Source: Antilocapra americana
Lineage: Eukaryota > Chordata > Mammalia > Artiodactyla > Antilocapridae
Assembly (NCBI GenBank): GCA_007570785.1
Contig: ML664161.1
Span: 14,765,004-14,829,003, forward strand
DNA length: 64,000 nucleotides
Direction of reading: 5' to 3'
This document shows, in pieces, positions 1 to 10,685 of the stretch. The translations under genes and the position numbers were made by a program. Each line of letters starts with the position of its first letter. Position 1 is the first letter of the stretch. Under the pieces are notes generated by a model. It had not been told where the DNA came from. It saw only the letters and a program-made list of their open reading frames with translations, and searched no databases.

Positions 1-575
1 CTTCCACCATCCCTGTGCCCCCAGGCAAGTCTACACCTCTTCACTTGCCCTACATCCATTTTTCCTGTAAGTATCTGATGGAGGCCTGTGGAAAAGAGAG
101 TGTGAGTGAGTGTGAACTTCTCTTGTATCTACTGGCTATCTTAACTGAAGCATGGGGTCATATATGGGGTGCTAAGCATTTGTTAAACTTTAGCTGATTT
201 TTTTTTTTTTTTATGCTCTTGTTTGTTATATGTCTCATACGCTTTCTAAGGTAAATAAGTTTATGTGGCCTGGCTCTTTGGGGATGAGGCTTGTCCTTAT
301 TTAGAATTCAGTTTACTGGATTGTTTTATGACCTCAGCTCTCTAAGGAACTCAAGAAAAATGATTATTTTGTTTATTATATGGCTTTTCTCAGGGTTAGG
401 GAAGGAGTGTTCTTCATCTTTCAACATCTTCCAGGAAAAGTAAGCTTTCAGCCAATGCCTGTATAGTGGGAGGTGCATAACAAAATCAACAAGCGTGCTT
501 GCACTATTTCCCTAGCCTGTTCCTCGAGCTTGTACTTTCCTTTCATTTTACTGAATTACTAGTGGGGAAGGAAAG
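1..575. other. Intergenic sequence, no gene recognised
   Basis: AT-rich sequence with a short poly-T run near 199-212. The only open frame, about 60 codons near the left edge, has no recognisable domain. I see no repeat family here with confidence. Confidence 0.5.
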
Positions 576-776
576 GCAAGTGTTAGTTACTCAGTCTTGT
601 CCGACTCTTTGCAGCCCCAAGTACTGCAGCCCACCAGGCTCCTCTGTCCATGGGATTTTCCAGGCAAGAATATGAGAGTGGGTTGCCATTTCCTTCCCCA
701 GGGGCTCTTCCTAACCCAGGAATGAACCTAGATCTCCTGCATTGCAGGCAGATTCTTTACCATCTGAGTCACCTGG
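576..776 (-). mobile_element. Bov-tA SINE, minus strand
   Basis: Read on the minus strand this is the ruminant tRNA-derived SINE. The tRNA-like head lies at the right (about 700-776, with the degenerate B-box-like stretch near 715-735). The Bov-A body follows, with the diagnostic CCAGGCAAGAAT and CCACCAGGCTCCTCTGTCC motifs seen on the plus strand. Its 3' end is at the left. No clear target duplication was found. The 62-codon frame across it is incidental. Confidence 0.9.
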
Positions 777-1638
777 GAACTGCGCAGGAACTGGCCAGTG
801 GTAAATGTAGAGGAAGCCTTTCACAGGCTGTGGGTTAGGAAGGACACTAAGTTTATAATTACTTAAATCTATTTTATTAAGAATTTAAAGATATAATGTT
901 TTATTTCTTTTTTGAACAATATGGTAGATAGCCAGGGTATCAATCAAATGATAAATTAGGCAAGTGTGAAAAGAGAACAGATGGAAAAAAGCAGGAAAGA
1001 TAGATGCTGATTCAGACTAATTTAGACGAGGTAAAATAATTTGGGAAATGAAATTTTATCAGGTTAGACAACTTTCTCTCTCTCTGTCATCACCTTGGCA
1101 AGTATTAGAAAAAGGGGTAGATTGGTAGAATATGTCTCCAACCACAAAATATAACAGCTTTGAAGATTAAGATATCTGATATCCAGCTCTACAAATGTGG
1201 TGATAAATATAAGTGACATTTAGCCCTCTTAATAACATAAATAACTCTCACAAACATGGAGCCAGATTTTCTGCTGAAAAATGTAAGTTTGGGGTTTTAC
1301 ATGGATTTGTTAAATCTTTGCAACTAGACATAGAAGGCAATTGATTTTACAGGCAAAATGTTAGGAATGTGAATCCTGTGTCTTTCAAACCTGTTTGAAT
1401 TAGGTGCCTGGCTGTAGATCTTTCTGCTAGGTCATTTGACATCTCCCCCACAGTGTTTAAGAATTGTAATAAGAGACTCAGGTAAACCTTAAGCTCAGCC
1501 CAAAAGCAGAGATTTTGGGTTGCAACAGGAAGGCTGAGAGAAAGATGGAGAGGAGAAATGATGGCAATCCTGCTCCTTCTTTAAGAAGATTATTTGCATT
1601 AAAAGTTTAGGTTACTTTTCACACTGGCTGAGACAACC
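777..1638. other. Intergenic sequence, nothing recognised
   Basis: AT-rich sequence between a SINE and an L1. It contains a short CT run near 1076-1085 but no coding frame or repeat family that I recognise. Confidence 0.5.
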
Positions 1639-1653
1639 TGCAGCTTCTTTTCT

Positions 1654-2656
1654 TTTTAAAAATATTTATTAATTTATTTTTCTTTACATTATTGTGTTGG
1701 TTTTGCCATACATTGACATGAATCTGCCATGGGTATACATGTGTTCCCCTTCCAGAACCACCCTCCCACCTACCTCCCGATTCCATCCCTCTGGATCATC
1801 CTGGTGCACCACCCCTGAGCACCCTGTATCATGCATCAAACCTGGGCTGGCGATTCATTTCATATATGATAATTTACATGTTTCAATGCCATTCTCCCAT
1901 ATCATCCCACCCTTGCCCTCTCCATGCCATAGAGTCCAAAAGACTAATCTATACATCTGCATCTCTTTTGCTATCTCGCATACAGGGTTATTGTTATCAT
2001 CTTTCTAAATTCCATATATATGCGTTAGTATACTGTACTGTTGTTTTTCCTTCTGGCTTACTTCACTCTGTATAATCGGCTCCAGTTTTGTCCACCTCAT
2101 TAGAACTGATTCAAATGCATTCTTTTTAATAGTTGAGTAATAGTCCATTGTGTATACGTACCACAGCTTCCTTATCCATTCGTCTGCTGATGGACATCTA
2201 AGCTGCTTCCATGTTCTGGCTATTGTAAACAGTGCGGCGATGAACATTGGGGTATACGTGTCTCTTTCAATTCTGGTTTCTTCGGTGTGTATGTCCAGCA
2301 TTGGGATTGCTGGGTCATATGGCAGGTCTATTTGCAGTTTTTTTAAGGAATCTCCACACTGTTCTCCATAGTGGCTGTACTAGCTTGCATTCCCACCAAC
2401 AGTGTGAGAGAGTTCCCTTTTCTCCACATCCTCTCCAGCATTTATTGCTTGTAGACTTTTGGATGGCAGCCATTCTGATTGGTGTGAAATGGTACCTCAT
2501 TGTTGTTTTGATTTGTGTTTCTCTGATAATGAATGATGTTGAGCATCTTTTCATGTGTTTGTTAGCCATTTGTATGCCTTCTTTGGAGAAGTGTCTGTTT
2601 AGTTCTTTGGCCCACTTTTTGATTGGGTCATTTATTTTTCTGGAGGCTTCAAGAGT
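1654..2656 (-). mobile_element. 5'-truncated L1 (bovid type), minus strand
   Basis: The left end holds the T-rich complement of the poly-A tail and the ruminant L1 3' UTR. The right part is antisense to the C-terminus of ORF2; minus-strand frames at 2005-2301 and 2315-2728 read residues such as EPIIQSEVSQKEKQQYSILT and [21 protein letters not shown] 15-bp target duplication, TGCAGCTTCTTTTCT, flanks the element at 1639-1653 and 2657-2671. The insertion is therefore about 1.0 kb and 5'-truncated within ORF2. Stops and frameshifts make it inactive. The 242-codon plus-strand frame at 2247-2975 is its antisense shadow. Confidence 0.93.
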
Positions 2657-2671
2657 TGCAGCTTCTTTTCT

Positions 2672-3282
2672 GACAGCAGACTCTATCACTGCCTCTTTAG
2701 TGGACTCCCTGAATACAACACCTTCCATACAAAATGCTGGGACTAAGTTTCCATCACAATTTCTATATTCACACTTAAGGTCTCCTTCTGTTTATAGCAA
2801 AAACAGCTTCTCTAAAAGAACCATCAACCAAAGAATATTAAGTCTGAGTGAACTCTTCTTGGCAAGGTCATTTCTAGTCTTCAAAATGTTCCAGAGAAGT
2901 AATTTCTTTTCTAAGAATGTTCTGAAGGAAGAGTTCTGTGTTTTTAGAATTGAAGGGATATTATTGATTATTTAGTCTATATAGTGTCTGAATATCCTTA
3001 GGAATGCACACTAAAGCTTTATTTAGATGGATCTTGTTATAAACAGACCTAAAAGAATCTGGATATACAATTATTTAGGGCTCTTTGGGTAGAAATCAAT
3101 CGCCAATAGTTTTAAGAAGAAGGTTAGATATTGTTTTTGTGGCATCTTTGTAAGCAAAGGAAGCAAATTTTCTAAATAATTGAAAATAAAATTCTTCTGT
3201 AAACATAGTCAATTAGTAGCCAGCATGCACAAACCATCCTATAAACTCTACCACATCTTGGCTTTATGGTTTTTCTTTAGTG
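2672..3282. other. Intergenic sequence, nothing recognised
   Basis: Non-repetitive-looking AT-rich sequence. It contains no supported frame. Confidence 0.45.
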
Positions 3283-3292
3283 TTAAGACTAT

Positions 3293-3524
3293 GTGCAAGC
3301 CTTAGTCGCTCTGTCGTGTCTGACTCTTTGTGACTCCAAGGATCCTCTGTCCTTGGACAGAGGAACATAGCCCACCAGCTCCTCTGTCCATAATATTCCC
3401 CAGGCAAGAATGCTGGAGTGGGTTGCCATTCCCTTCTTCAGGGGATTTTGTGACCCAGGGATCAAACCCCAAGTCCTGCATTGCAGTCAGATGCTGTACC
3501 ATCTGAGCCATTCAGGGAAGCCTA
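3293..3524 (-). mobile_element. Bov-tA SINE, minus strand, with palindromic insertion
   Basis: The SINE body and tRNA-like head are recognisable on the minus strand. A 10-bp direct repeat, TTAAGACTAT, flanks it at 3283-3292 and 3525-3534 and is a credible target duplication. Inside, the usual stretch after GTGACTCC is replaced by a segment containing a 9-bp stem with a 2-base loop (3344-3363), which normal copies lack. Confidence 0.9.
3344..3363. repeat. 20-bp palindrome inside the SINE
   Basis: CCTCTGTCC and GGACAGAGG form a perfect 9-bp inverted repeat separated by TT. The left arm is the normal Bov-A word read in this orientation. The right arm is the same word from the opposite strand, so the segment looks like a copied and inverted fragment of the SINE itself. 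Confidence 0.85.
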
Positions 3525-3600
3525 TTAAGACTATATCTAGAATGAAAGATTCAGTGAAGACAAATACAATATGACAGCAGTAGAATTCAGCTGCCTATGT

Positions 3601-3814
3601 GTGTGCAGGCTAAGTTGCTTCAGTCATGTCCAATTCTTTGTGACCCCATGAACTGTAGCCCACTAGACTCCTCTGTCCATGGGATTCAAGCAAGCATACT
3701 GAAGTAGATTGCCATGCCCTCCTCCAGAGGATCTTCCCCACCAAGGGATCCACCCCCATCTCTGGCATCTCCTGCATTGACATGCAGGTTCTTTACCACT
3801 AGCACCACCTGGCA
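3601..3814 (-). mobile_element. Bov-tA SINE, minus strand, diverged
   Basis: Bov-A body and tRNA-like head are read on the minus strand. It is more diverged than neighbouring copies: the usual GGATTTTCCAGGCAAGAATACTGG region is altered near 3680-3710. The head carries the CATCTCTGGCATCTCCTGCATTG variant with a duplicated CATCTC word. No convincing target duplication was found. Confidence 0.85.
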
Positions 3815-5204
3815 GGCAAGGAAGGGGAGACTGCCTTATCAGAATTGGGTTACAAAGAGTCTTCCAATCTAGTGCTTAGACAGAGTGATCTATAATAATC
3901 CAATGTATGGGGGCATTTCTTAATGGAAAATGTTTGGTTAGATTTTTAAACTATAGTCTTGTGACAGAGTAAGTGTTTCTAAAATATTTTAGTCCCCAGT
4001 TGAGAATCGCTGAACAATGAAATCTATTTCTATACATGTTTTGCTAATCTATAAGTCTCTGGTGTCAAACAGCCAATAGGGACATCAAAAGCAATTGTAG
4101 TAGCCATTTCTACTCTCAAAGTGTATATCTCCTTGATTATGTTGTCACTCTTTCCCATGTCATATTATTCATCCCTCTAGTTCAATAAATGTATGTCAAT
4201 GAAAATAGTAAAAGCAATGGATGGTGAGTAGAGGAAATGTTAATGGCTGTCAGTCTGGGCAAAGTGAGATTGAGGTCAACTGTTCAAACTGGGACTCTTC
4301 TGGTCTCTGAGAAAATAGCACCTTTCTATTTTTCCTAATAAATGAGGAAGTTTACAGATTTTTATTATCTTGAACAATCAATAGACGTTTTAAATACATC
4401 TTTCCCTTGATATAAGAGAATATATAAGTAGAAAAAATGGCACTAGTTCTCCAGCCTAAAATTCCATTTGGAGAGGAACTTAAAGTACGATTCAATGTAT
4501 GATTGTCTTATACAGACTAACTTCTTTGAACCAGTCTCAAAAAAAACCCAAAACACTCTCCTCCCACCCCTACCTCCCCCCAAAAAACCAGTAGAAACAG
4601 AGAAACAAATTAGACCTGGAACTGTTTTGGTGTTTTATTTTAAAGAGCCCATACAAGGTGGTATTAAAGACTTGATCACAAAAGCCATTTTTCATTTTTT
4701 TCCTGACCTCAATAAAAATTTAAATCAATATCCTGTATGATCTACATATAAAGAAGTTTAAAAAAACACTCAAAAAATGATTTAACTATGTTCATTACAC
4801 TAAACATAAACCAGGATTTGGCTCAATCTATTTTGAAAGGATCTTCAATGTTAAAGGTTAAAGCAAAAAGAAGCCTCTAGTTAACCTTCAATTAACTATA
4901 GCTGCCTGGCACTTTCCTATTAATCAAGATTTTACTCTTACATTATTTTTATGACATTCAATTTTATTTGGTTTCTTCAATATATTTCTCAGAGGTAAAA
5001 TAGCTCTATTTTATGGGTGAAAATCAAATCAAAATGTAGAAGGCTTCCTGTGTAACCTTCAAAAGTCATCTCCCTGAGGTTCTTTTCTTATTTTTAAAAT
5101 GACAATAATGAGGTCTTGTCCACTGTGTCGTGAAAAAAAAAGGAATAAAATTGTGCAGAGAAGGAGTATATTGTTGAAAAGACTAAAACTTTGGGCGGGG
5201 CCAG
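3815..5204. other. Intergenic sequence, no gene recognised
   Basis: About 1.4 kb of AT-rich sequence. A 90-codon plus-strand frame (4468-4740) crosses an A/C-rich stretch at 4538-4595 and has no recognisable domain; I treat it as chance. A faint DNA-transposon-like phrase near 3990-4015 is too short to assign. Confidence 0.45.
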
Positions 5205-5320
5205 AAAGATACAGATTCCACCAAGCATGGGCTTTCTGACATTGGGCAAGGTATTAATCTCTTTGAGCCTCTATTTCCTCATCAATAAAATAAACATATA
5301 AATCCTAATTGTAGCACTGA
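5205..5320 (+). mobile_element. MIR SINE fragment
   Basis: The ordered words around 5240-5320 (a diverged form of the ACTTTGGGCAAG/TTAACCTCT block, then CTCTATTTCCTCATC and AATAAAAT) match the central MIR consensus on the plus strand. It is an ancient, truncated copy. Confidence 0.6.
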
Positions 5321-5387
5321 CATGTTATATGTACTCATGTATGTACAGGACTGGTATATCCAAGACACACACAAAAAGATAACTGCT

Positions 5388-5954
5388 ATGTTCTGATTGT
5401 ATCTTCCCAAAATTCATATGTCACATCATAATGACCAATCCTAGTACTATTTAGAGGTGAGGTCTTTGGAAGGATATTATGTCATGAGGGTAAAGCCCTC
5501 AAGAATGGGATTAGTACCCTTATTGGTGGTAGTGGTTTAGTTACGAAGTTGTGTCTGACTCTTGTGACCCCATGGATTGTAGCCTCCCAGGCTTCTCTGT
5601 CTATGGAATTCTCCAAGCACAAATACTGGAGTGGGTTTCCATTTCCTCCTCCAGAATATCTTCCCAAACCAAGGATGGAACCCAGGTCTCCTGCATAGCA
5701 GGCAAATTCTTTACCGACTGAGCTATGAGGGAAACCCCATATTAAAACAAAGTAAAACCAAGAATGATCCCTCACCCCTTTAGCCATGTGAGATTTGCAA
5801 AAAGATTTAGTCTGGGACACAGGTTCTCACCAGACATAAAATCTGCTGGCACCATGATATCAAACTTTGTAGCCTCCAGAACTGTGAAAAATAACTGTTG
5901 TATTATAAGGTACCACACCTCTAGTATTACAGCAACCCACATGGAATAAGGCAG
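5388..5954 (+). mobile_element. ERVL-MaLR-type solo LTR, split by a SINE
   Basis: The left segment (5388-5525) shows the words CCCAAAATTCATATGT, GAGGTGAGGTCTTTGGA and GGGATTAGTACCCTTAT. The right segment (5739-5954) shows AGCCTCCAGAACTGTGA followed by the LTR end. These are the conserved phrases of mammalian apparent LTR retrotransposons (MST/MLT1 group). A Bov-tA SINE sits in the middle. No internal retroviral sequence is adjacent, so it is a solo LTR. Confidence 0.75.
5527..5738 (-). mobile_element. Bov-tA SINE inserted in the MaLR LTR, minus strand
   Basis: Body motifs (GTGTCTGACTCTTGTGACC, TGGAGTGGGTTTCCATTTCC) and the tRNA-like head at the right are read on the minus strand. It interrupts the LTR and is therefore younger than it. 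Flanking target duplications are not clear. Confidence 0.88.
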
Positions 5955-6560
5955 AAGCTGAAGAGGAGACCCTTATTGTGTCTGCGTGGAAGAGAACCAG
6001 TACATGAATTTGCATGTTTTTAGTTCAGTTCACTAGCTCAGTTGAGTCCAACTTTTTGTGACCCCATGGACACAGGCAGCACAACAGGCTTTCCTGTATG
6101 TCACCAAATCCTGGAGCTTGCTCAAACTCATGTCCATCTAGTTGGTGATGCCATCTAACCATCTCATCCTCTGTTGTCCTCTTCTCCTCCTGCTTACAAT
6201 CTTTCCCAGCATCAGGGTCTTTTCCAATGAGTCAGTTCTTTGCATCAGGTGGCCAAAGTATTGGAGCTTCAACTTCAACATCAGTCCTTCCAATGAACAT
6301 TCAGGACTGATTTCCTTTAGAATTGACTGGTTTGATCTCCTTACACTCCAAGGGACTCTCAAGAGTCTTCCCCAATACTACAGTTCAAAAGCCTCAATTT
6401 TTTGGCTCTCAGTTTTCTTTATATTCCAACTCTCACATCCATATATGACCAATGGAAAAAACATAGCCTTGACTAGATGGACCTTTGATGTCAAAGTAAA
6501 GTCTCTGGTTTTTAATATGCCATTCAGGCTGGTCAAAACTTTTCTTCCAAGGAGCAAGCG

Positions 6561-6837
6561 TCTTTTAATTTCATGGCTTCAGTCAGCATCTGCAGTGATT
6601 TTGCAGTCCCCCAAAATGAAGTCTGTCACTGTTTCCACTGTTTCACCATCTATTTGCCATGAAGTGATGGGATTAGAGGCCATGATGTTAGTTTTCTGAA
6701 TGTTAAGCTTTAAGCTAACTTTTTCACTCTCCTCTTTCACTTTCATCAAGAGGCTCTTTAGTTCTTTGCTTTCTGCCATAAGGGTGGTGTCATCTGCATA
6801 GCTGAGATTATTGATATTTCTCCCCACAAACTTGATT
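6561..6837 (-). repeat. 277-bp perfect inverted repeat, arm A
   Basis: Compared block by block, this segment is the exact reverse complement of 8758-9034, with no mismatch or gap. It covers the YADD region and the sequence downstream of it in the BovB RT frame. Both arms share peculiarities absent from the two other BovB copies in the window: a one-codon deletion (AESKELKSL) and the GGGGGACTGCAAAATCAC variant. See the findings for interpretation. Confidence 0.95.
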
Positions 6838-8073
6838 CCAGCTTGTGCTTCATCCAGCCTAGCGTTTCTCTTGATGTACTCTGCATATAAGTTAAATAAA
6901 CAAAGTAACAATATAGAGCCTTGATGTATTCCTTTCCCAATTTGGAACCATCTGTTGTTCCATGTCCAGTACTAACTGCTGCTTCCTGACCTACATACAG
7001 ATTTCTCAAGAGGCAGGTCAGGTAGTCTGGTATTCCCATCTCTTCAAGAATTATCCAGAGTTGGTTTTGACCCACACAGTCAAAGGCTTTGCCATAGTCA
7101 ATAAAGCAGAAATAGATGTTTTTCTGGAACTCTCTTGCTTTTTGAATAATCCAATGGATGTTGGCAGTTTGATCTCTGGTTTCTCTGCCAGTTCTAAATT
7201 CAGCTTAAACATCTGGAAGTTCATGGTTCACTTACTGTTGAAGCCTGGCTTGGAGAATTTTGAGTATTACTTTACTAGCATGTGAGATGAGTGCAATTGT
7301 GAGGTAGTTTGAGCATTCTTTGGCATTGCCTTTCTTTGAGTTTGGAATGAAAACTGACCTTTTCCAGTCTTGCCACCACTGTTGAGTATTCCAAATTTGT
7401 TGGCATATTGAGTACAGCACTTCCAAAGCATCATCTTTAGTATTTTAAATAGCTCAACTGGAATTCCATCACCTCCACTAGCTTTGTTCATGGTGATGCT
7501 TCCTAAGACCTGCTTGACTTCATATTCCAGGATGTCTGGCTCTGCGTTAGTGATCATACCATCATGATTACCTGGGTTATGAAGATCTTTTTTTTTTGTA
7601 TAGATCTTCTGTGTATTCTTGCCACCTCTTCTTAATATCTTCTGCTTCTGTTAGATCCATACCATTTCTGTCCTTTATTGAGCTCATCTTTGCATGAAAT
7701 GTTCCCTTGGTATCTCTTATTTTCTTGAAGAGATCTCTAGTCATCCCCATTCTATTGTTTTCCTTAATTTCTTTGAACTGATCATGGAGGAAGGCTTTCT
7801 TATCTCTCCTTGCTGTTCTTCGAAAGTCTGCATTCAAATGGGTATATCTTTCCTTTTCATTTCTCTTTTTTTCGCAGCTATTTGTAAGGCCTCCTCAGAC
7901 AGCCATTTTGCTTTTTTGCATTTCTTTTTCTTGGGCATGGCTTTGACCTCTGTCTCCCATACAATGTCACCAACCTCCATCCATAGTTCATCAGACACTC
8001 TGTTTATCAGATCTAATCCCTTGAATCTATTTCTCACTTCCACTGTATAATTGTAAAGGATTTGATTTAGATC

Positions 8074-8084
8074 ATACCTGAATG
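8074..8084 (+). repeat. Target-site duplication of inserted BovB, left copy
   Basis: ATACCTGAATG occurs here and again at 9570-9580. Both copies belong to the host BovB, which reads smoothly when the segment between them is removed. Confidence 0.9.
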
Positions 8085-9569
8085 GACTTAGAAGCATCAC
8101 TATGAACAAGCTAGTGGAGGTGATGGGATTCCAATTGAGTTATTTCAAATCCTAAAAGATGATGCTGTGAAAGTGCCACACTCAATATACCAACAAGTTT
8201 GGAAAACTCAGCAGTGGCCACAGGACTGGAAAATATTAGTTTTCATTCCAGTACCAAAGAAAGGCAATGCTAAAGAATGCTCAAACTACAGCGCAATTGC
8301 ACTCATCTCACACACTAACAAAGTAATGCTCAAAATTCTCCAAACCAGGCTTCAACAGTACATGAGCCAAGAACTTCCAGATGTTCAAGCTGGATTTAGA
8401 AAGGCAGAGGAACCAGAGATCAAATTGCCAACATCCATTGGATAATCGAAAAAGAAAGAGAGTTCTAGAAAAATATCTACTCTGCTTTATTGACTATTCC
8501 GAAGACTTTGACCATGTGGATTGTGGTCAAATTTTGAACTGTGGAAAATTCTTAAAGAGATGGGAATACCAGACTACATGATCTGCCTCCTGAGAAATCT
8601 GCATGCAGTTCAGGAAGCAATAGTTAGAACTGTACATGAAATGACAGACTGGGTTCCAAATTGGGAAAGGAATATATCAAGGTTGTATATTGTCACCCTG
8701 CTTATTTAACTTATATGATGTCATGAGAAATGCTAGGCTGGATGAAGCACAAGCTGAAATCAAGTTTGTGGGGAGAAATATCAATAATCTCAGCTATGCA
8801 GATGACACCACCCTTATGGCAGAAAGCAAAGAACTAAAGAGCCTCTTGATGAAAGTGAAAGAGGAGAGTGAAAAAGTTAGCTTAAAGCTTAACATTCAGA
8901 AAACTAACATCATGGCCTCTAATCCCATCACTTCATGGCAAATAGATGGTGAAACAGTGGAAACAGTGACAGACTTCATTTTGGGGGACTGCAAAATCAC
9001 TGCAGATGCTGACTGAAGCCATGAAATTAAAAGATGCTTGCTCCTTGGAAGTAAAGCTATGACCATCCTGGACAGCATATTAAAAAGCAGAGACGTTACT
9101 TTGCCAACAAAGGTCCATCTAGTCAAGGCTATGGTTTTTCCAGTAGTCATGTATGGATGTCAGAGTTGGACTATAAAGAATAGTGAGAGTCAAAAAATTG
9201 AGGCTTTTGAACTGCAGTGTTGAGGAAGATTCTTGAGAGTCCCTTGGACTGGAAGGAGAGCCAACCAGTCTGTCCTAAAGGAAATCAGCCCTGAATATTC
9301 ATTGGAAGGACTGATGCTGAAGCTGAAACTCCAATACTTTGGCCACCTGATACAAAGAACTGACTCATTAGAAAAAACTCTGATTCTGGGAAATTCTGAA
9401 GGCAGGAGGAGAAGGGGACAACAGAGGATGAGATGGTTTGATGGCATCACTGACTCAAGGAACTTGAGTTTAGTAAACTCTGGGAGTTGGCAATGGACAG
9501 GGAGGCATTTGCGCAGTCCATGAGGTTGCAAATTCAGACATGACTGAACCACTGAACTGAACTGAACTG
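8085..9569 (+). mobile_element. Younger BovB LINE inserted in the older BovB
   Basis: A 1485-bp plus-strand BovB, 5'-truncated at the words preceding GCATCACTATGAACAAGC. It ends with the GAACTGAACTGAACTGA tail typical of BovB. It is flanked by the 11-bp duplication ATACCTGAATG. Broken frames (8167-8445, 8521-8709, 8690-9016, 9038-9223, 9233-9523) read RT palm and downstream residues, with YADD at about 8797-8808. It lacks the endonuclease region and has frameshifts, so it cannot move itself. Confidence 0.95.
8758..9034 (+). repeat. 277-bp perfect inverted repeat, arm B
   Basis: Exact inverted match to 6561-6837. Immediately outside on the 3' side (9035-9114 against 6481-6560) I count 12 mismatches in 80 positions. 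On the other side there is one mismatch at 8757, then about 24 matching bases, then further mismatches and an indel. Confidence 0.95.
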
Positions 9570-9942
9570 ATACCTGAATGATCTAGTGGCTTTTCCTACT
9601 TTTTCAATTTAAGTCTGAATGTGGCAATAAGGAGGTCATTATCTGAGCCACCGTCATTCCTCGGCCTTGCTTTTGCTGACTGTATAGAGCTTCTTCATCT
9701 TTGACTGCAAAGAAGATAATCAATCTGATTTTGGTATTGACTATCTGGTGATGTTTATGTGTAGCATCTTCTCTTGTGTTTTTGTAAGAGGGTGTTTGCT
9801 ATGACCAGTGTGTTCTCTCGGCAAAACTATATTAGCCTTTGACTTGCTTCATTCTGTACTCCATGGCCAAATTTGCCTGTTACTCCAGGTGTTTCTTGAC
9901 TTCCTACTTTTGCATTTCAGTCCCCTATAATGAAAAGGGGAC
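9570..9942 (-). mobile_element. BovB LINE, older copy, continuation
   Basis: This resumes the minus-strand BovB directly after the right target duplication. It reads toward the 5' side (the region between endonuclease and RT) and stops near the ATAATGAAAAGGGGACC words, where consensus similarity ends, so the host copy is itself 5'-truncated. Confidence 0.9.
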
Positions 9943-10235
9943 CGTAATGACATTATCTTAATTGTATCTGTAATCACACACTCTAAAACTAGTTTCTCAT
10001 CTGAAAAGATTTTAATCTTTTTTAAAAGTATCCTGATCCAGAGTGAGTTAGGTTCTATAGGATCTCGCCACATACTTCTTTCTTTCAGAAAAATGGCAAA
10101 AGAATATAGCTGTTGGGAGGGAGAGTCATAATTACATCCTAAAGCAGTGATTTCCATCAAATTTACCCAGGTAGTCCCAGATACAGGGTCCCACCCCTGA
10201 GTCAAAAAATCTGAAGTATATCAGTATAGTTTGTT
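9943..10235. other. Unassigned sequence with a possible MER5A-like fragment
   Basis: Mostly unrecognised. The stretch 10141-10215, with GCAGTGATTT, GGGTCCCACCCCTGAGTC and AATCTGAAG in order, resembles the non-autonomous hAT-Charlie element MER5A, but it is short and diverged. Confidence 0.35.
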
Positions 10236-10675
10236 TCTTCTAGTGACTTTTTTGTAACTGTGGTAAAATACAGATAAAATTTACCATTTTAACTATTTTT
10301 AAATGTAGAATTTCGAGGTATTAAGCACATTCACATTTTGATGCAATCATTTTACCATCCATCTCTAGAACTCTTCTCATTTTGCAGAACTAAAACTTTA
10401 TACTTTCATTTGCCCTTCTCCCAGCCCTTGGGCAGCCATTATTCTATTTCCGGCCACTATTAGTTTGGTTACTCTAGTTATTTTATACAGGTGGAATCAT
10501 ACAATATTTGTTTTTTTTGTGGCTGGCTTAATCCATTTAGCATAATGTTTTCCACATTCTTTCATGTTGTAGTATGAGCCAGTGTTTTCTTCCTGTTAAA
10601 AGCTGAGTAATATTCTGTTGTTTGCATATATAACATTTTGCTTGTCCATCCATCCATGATTGGACACTTCCCAAA
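10236..10675 (-). mobile_element. Old L1 (L1M type) fragment, minus strand
   Basis: The ordered phrases (GGTAAAATACA, TTACCATTTTAACTATTTT, ATTCACATTTTGATGCAATC, GGTGGAATCATACAATATTTG, TGAGTAATATTCTGTTG) are those of the 3' end of an ancient mammalian L1 read on the minus strand. It is highly diverged and has no open frame. Confidence 0.75.
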
Positions 10676-10685
10676 ATGACTTTCT

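Larger units (their letters stand above)
6019..8084 (-). mobile_element. BovB (RTE) LINE, older copy, 3' part
   Basis: The minus strand reads the BovB LINE from its 3' end at the left (about 6019) leftward to rightward into the reverse transcriptase region. Broken frames at 6579-6911, 6758-7075, 7267-7557, 7577-7837 and 7834-8109 carry RT signatures, including a YADD catalytic box (read on the minus strand near 6795-6806). Multiple stops and frameshifts make it dead. The element is interrupted at 8084/9570 by a second BovB and continues at 9570-9942. Residues 6561-6837 are identical to the inserted copy in inverted orientation. Confidence 0.95.

Noticed and set aside
2247..2975. 242-codon plus-strand open frame, the longest in the window
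   Set aside because: It lies mostly antisense to L1 ORF2 and runs past the element boundary; the meaningful frame is on the other strand.
6142..6699. 185-codon plus-strand open frame
   Set aside because: Antisense of the BovB reverse transcriptase region.
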